From Clostridium sp. DL-VIII (GTDB taxonomy: Bacteria; Bacillota; Clostridia; Clostridiales; Clostridiaceae): DNA of 64,000 nucleotides. Under the pieces are notes generated by a model. That model saw nothing but the letters and a program-made list of their open reading frames with translations, made no database searches and was not told where the DNA came from. Positions 61,404-64,000 of the stretch are shown in pieces. Position 1 is the first letter of the stretch, and the number at the start of each line of letters is the position of its first letter. A program made the position numbers and the translations under genes. The DNA lies in contig NZ_CM001240.1 of assembly GCF_000230835.1 (NCBI RefSeq), positions 3,669,779 through 3,733,778 of the forward strand. Direction: 5' to 3'.

Positions 61404-62432
61404 TTATATATTTAATTTATGAATTGCCCATTCTGCCATTTCTCTTACTTTTTCATGTTCATCCTTACATGCTTCATAAATACTATCTTTATATTGATCT
61501 TTATAATCATTTACCATTGCATTTATAGCATTAACTTTCCATTTCCAAACATCATCTTTTGGTATATACCAAAACTTAGGCTGCATTACATTTTCTAAAA
61601 ACTCGTAATCCATTTTTAGAATTTTTTCTAACGAAATTTTTTCACCTAATTCCTCTAAATTCGGGAATTTTTCTTCTTCTTTCCAACGGTTCTTATTCAT
61701 GGGGCAGGCATCTTGACAGGCATCACAGCCATACACCCAATCTCCTATTTCTTTTTTACATGGCTGATTTGGCATATCTCTCCCTCCAAATGTTGTAATA
61801 AATGATACACAAGCAAAAGGATTCATAGTATATGGTTCTGATAAAGATTTTGAAGGGCAATTTTTGATGCACAGATTGCATTTATCAGAACAAGGTCTTA
61901 AGTTTGGTGTTTCTTTTGCTTCTAATTCCTTATCAATAAGCCATGCTTCTAGATACACCCATGAACCATTTTCAGTATAGAAGAAATTATTTCTACGTAC
62001 CATTCCTAAACCAGCTTTAAGAGCTGCCCATCTTAAAGCTGTTAATCCAAACTTTCTTTCAGTTTCTGCCCTAATTCCCATATCTTTAAGATACTTTTCG
62101 AATCTTAAACTATCTTTATAATCCTGAGATTCTTCATCTCTTCTACTATCAACTAAATAGTATTTTGCAACTCTGCCTTTTAAATGTTCTGGTATAGTAT
62201 ATCTGCCATATTGTCTAACACAAACAACAATAGATTTTGCCCATGGATGATTATCCTTTAACTGCTCAAAACGATAGTAATTTTGATAGAAAGGTTTTGT
62301 AACTGGAACTCTCTCAATCCTCTCATCAACTTTTTCACTATACCCTTCTATGTCTGATATCTTAATAATCCCACATTTTTCATATCCCATATCTAAAGCT
62401 GCTTCTTTTATTTGTAATGCTAATGAATTCAT
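61404..62432 (-). CDS. queG: Epoxyqueuosine reductase
   Basis: The last step of queuosine formation in tRNA: B12- and Fe-S-dependent reduction of epoxyqueuosine. Two [4Fe-4S] motifs are CSDKCNLCIKNCPSKSL and GCDACQDACPMNKN (about 185 and 235); cobalamin-site residues lie in the DUF1730 N-terminal half (LTALRWAALKAGLGMVRRNNFFY). A short HEAT-like tail (EHEKVREMAEWAI) ends the protein. Located 50 kb from the other que genes, beside cobQ. AAAGGATG precedes the ATG. Confidence 0.93.
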   Translation of the reverse strand: MNSLALQIKEAALDMGYEKCGIIKISDIEGYSEKVDERIERVPVTKPFYQNYYRFEQLKDNHPWAKSIVVCVRQYGRYTIPEHLKGRVAKYYLVDSRRDEESQDYKDSLRFEKYLKDMGIRAETERKFGLTALRWAALKAGLGMVRRNNFFYTENGSWVYLEAWLIDKELEAKETPNLRPCSDKCNLCIKNCPSKSLSEPYTMNPFACVSFITTFGGRDMPNQPCKKEIGDWVYGCDACQDACPMNKNRWKEEEKFPNLEELGEKISLEKILKMDYEFLENVMQPKFWYIPKDDVWKWKVNAINAMVNDYKDQYKDSIYEACKDEHEKVREMAEWAIHKLNI

Positions 62433-62745
62433 CTATTATATCATCCTTTCAACAGTTTTTGTTATCTCCTTTACATGCATATACATGTACTTAAACAAAA
62501 TTTTTTTGTTTCAAAATCTTATTATTATTTATATGTATATGCATATAATATCATCCTTCAAATTCACTTGTCAACCTAAATCATTTTATACATACCTAAA
62601 TCTTATTAACTTCCTTTTGTCAAAATAATATATTATTATTTAATTCATTTTTAAATTTATGTGTACTTATATAAAAAAGGTATACAGCCTATGATTAGCC
62701 GCATATCTTAAATATATTATTTATATAAATGCTCTTAAAAGAAAA
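62433..62745. other. Intergenic region upstream of queG with nested inverted repeats
   Basis: Inverted 12-mers ATGCATATACAT (62475-62486) and ATGTATATGCAT (62533-62544) flank a smaller palindrome AAACAAAA/TTTTGTTT (62493-62511), 43-112 bases before queG. No gene is recognised here. Confidence 0.5.
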
Positions 62746-62783
62746 GAACTCACAAAAAATCCATTTTGAATTTATGTGAGTTC
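62746..62783 (-). terminator. Terminator of topB
   Basis: A 9-bp stem GAACTCACA / TGTGAGTTC with A/T inner pairing, 39 bases beyond the topB stop. Confidence 0.7.
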
Positions 62784-62821
62784 AACTCCTTAAAGAAGCA
62801 TACTACTTCTTAATTATTTAG

Positions 62822-64000
62822 CTATTTATTAAAACCTTTTAGAAGATCAGCAAAAGGATTATTCATGTCAGCTTCTGCTTCTTTTTTCATTTTTTTAATT
62901 ATATTATTTACTTCTCTTTTATCAACTTTTCCATTACCTTCAAATCTCTTCTTAAATTGCGATGCTTTTTCTCTGAAATTACAATTGCTGCCTGGACATA
63001 CGTATATGGCACCTTCTCCATGGCCTCTAAGTTCTAGCTTCTTTTTACATTCAGGACACCTTGCATTCGTCACTCTTGATACACTCTCTCTATATCCACA
63101 CTCTCTATCCTGGCAAACATTCATTATTCCATTTTTTCCTTTAACCTCTAATAAATATTTACCACAATTAGGACATTTCTTTCCAGTTTTATTATCATGA
63201 ACAAATTTGCTGTTTCCACCTTTAACATCTTCAACTAATGCAACTGAATAGTTTTTCATTTCTCTTATAAAAGAATTATCATCTCTTTTTCCTTTAGCTA
63301 TTTCATCTAGTTGACTCTCCCATTTAGCTGTCAAAAGAGGTGATTTTAAGTCTGTTGGTACAAGGTCTATTAATTGTTTTCCCTTTGATGTAGGTATTAT
63401 TTCCTTGCCCTTCTTTTCTATAACAAAAGAATTAAATAACTTTTCAATAATGTCTGCTCTAGTGGCAACTGTTCCAAGGCCACCTGTTTCACCTAAAGTT
63501 TTAGCTGCTTCTTTAGAAACATTAATGTATTTATGTGGGTTTTCCATAGCTGATAGGAGCGTAGCTTCTGTAAATCTAGCTGGTGGTTTTGTTTCACCTT
63601 TCTTTAAATTTACACTTTCTATTTTAATATCGTCCCCTTTAGATACATTAGGCAATACTTGTTCTTTAATATCTTCTTCGCTGTTATCTTCGTCTGATTT
63701 ATCATAAAGCTTTTTCCAACCCTTAGCTTTAATAACTTTCCCTTTAGCTATGAGCCTTTCTCCATTAACATCCGCTTCTATTGTGGTTTGAACATATTCA
63801 AAAGGTGGAAGCATAACACTTAAAAATCTTTTAACTACTAAATCATAAATCTTTCTTTCTTCAGACGATAAAATTGATAAATTCGGTCTTTCTTCTGTTG
63901 GAATTATGGCATGGTGATCGCTAACTTTTGAATTATCTACAAAGCCTTTATGTCCATTTATCTTTCCTTTAAGCAATTCTTCTGCTGAAGTTCTGTATTC
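62822..64000 (-). CDS. topB: DNA topoisomerase III, C-terminal part (gene runs off right edge)
   Basis: The frame is open to the window edge. Visible are the end of the type IA catalytic region (VSDHHAIIPTEERPNLS, FTEATLLSAMENPHKYI, GLGTVATRADIIEKLF) and two zinc-ribbon-like Cys4 modules: KCPNCGKYLLEV with CQDRECGYRE, and RCPECKKKLELR with CPGSNCNFRE. It decatenates DNA at replication and recombination intermediates. The catalytic Tyr and Toprim domain lie outside the window. A Met/Leu codon at 63976 is internal, not a start. Confidence 0.92.
   Translation of the reverse strand, partial: EYRTSAEELLKGKINGHKGFVDNSKVSDHHAIIPTEERPNLSILSSEERKIYDLVVKRFLSVMLPPFEYVQTTIEADVNGERLIAKGKVIKAKGWKKLYDKSDEDNSEEDIKEQVLPNVSKGDDIKIESVNLKKGETKPPARFTEATLLSAMENPHKYINVSKEAAKTLGETGGLGTVATRADIIEKLFNSFVIEKKGKEIIPTSKGKQLIDLVPTDLKSPLLTAKWESQLDEIAKGKRDDNSFIREMKNYSVALVEDVKGGNSKFVHDNKTGKKCPNCGKYLLEVKGKNGIMNVCQDRECGYRESVSRVTNARCPECKKKLELRGHGEGAIYVCPGSNCNFREKASQFKKRFEGNGKVDKREVNNIIKKMKKEAEADMNNPFADLLKGFNK

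Overview
The window is AT-rich (roughly 30% GC by eye). Genes have strong GGAGG-type ribosome sites, frequent TTG starts, compact hairpin-plus-T terminators, sporulation genes (gerW/ytfJ, Spo0E-type phosphatase, DacF-type carboxypeptidases, YmaF) and strictly anaerobic enzymes ([FeFe]-hydrogenase-like protein, 2-hydroxyacyl-CoA dehydratase, FeoAB). This points to a spore-forming Clostridium sensu stricto, plausibly near the solventogenic C. beijerinckii group; the species is inferred, not demonstrated. No rRNA, tRNA, CRISPR array, prophage or intact insertion sequence was seen. Most genes lie on the minus strand.

Layout. 1-3.5 kb: small hypothetical and membrane proteins, a pentapeptide-repeat protein and a DUF815 AAA+ ATPase. 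3.7-9.7 kb: an AzgA/NCS2-type purine permease, a NUDIX hydrolase, and the clostridial block HI0933-like flavoprotein / cmk / ispH-S1 fusion. 9.9-13.3 kb: a queuosine-precursor operon queD-queE-folE-queC-queF behind a leader with a strong promoter, a candidate preQ1-type aptamer and an attenuator; queG lies far away at 61.4 kb. 13.4-17.5 kb: DUF1189 and YdjM-like membrane proteins, then the ferrous-iron operon feoA-feoB plus a Cys-rich FeoB-associated protein; feoA has no ATG/GTG/TTG start. 17.7-24 kb: Dus, a small membrane protein, an SDR with a palindromic operator over its -35, a Spo0E-like protein, NlpC/P60, LD-carboxypeptidase and a polysaccharide deacetylase. 24-32 kb: a four-domain sulfur-transfer flavoprotein, cold-shock protein, pectinesterase, YhcH, class II aldolase and a divergent [FeFe]-hydrogenase homologue.

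32-38 kb: a MecA_N-type PBP, glyoxalase, Ca2+/H+ exchanger and a CorA transporter, followed by a gene-free interval of about 800 bp. That interval contains a GNRA-tetraloop-rich, terminator-ended candidate structured RNA (37.96-38.36 kb). 38.4-42 kb: a 2-hydroxyacyl-CoA dehydratase pair in which one subunit is fused to its ATP-dependent activator. 42-44.2 kb: small proteins, including translationally coupled mini-ORFs, and a second candidate regulatory RNA with a consensus promoter, a 13-codon leader peptide and tandem terminators upstream of a CD3324/Mor-like regulator. 44.2-51.4 kb: LemA/TPM pair, CCA-adding enzyme, RpiR regulator, pseudouridine synthase, a Gly/Cys-rich protein and a YjeM-type permease. 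51.8-64 kb: YmaF, a two-gene Fe-S/flavin oxidoreductase of unknown substrate, the sporulation/segregation neighbourhood (two D,D-carboxypeptidases, DUF2953, gerW, scpA, scpB), cobQ, queG and the 3' part of topB running off the right edge.

Main themes are tRNA queuosine modification, cell-wall turnover and sporulation, anaerobic redox chemistry, and an unusual number of RNA-level control elements. The two candidate RNAs (37.96-38.36 kb and 43.52-43.80 kb) are the strongest leads for something undescribed.
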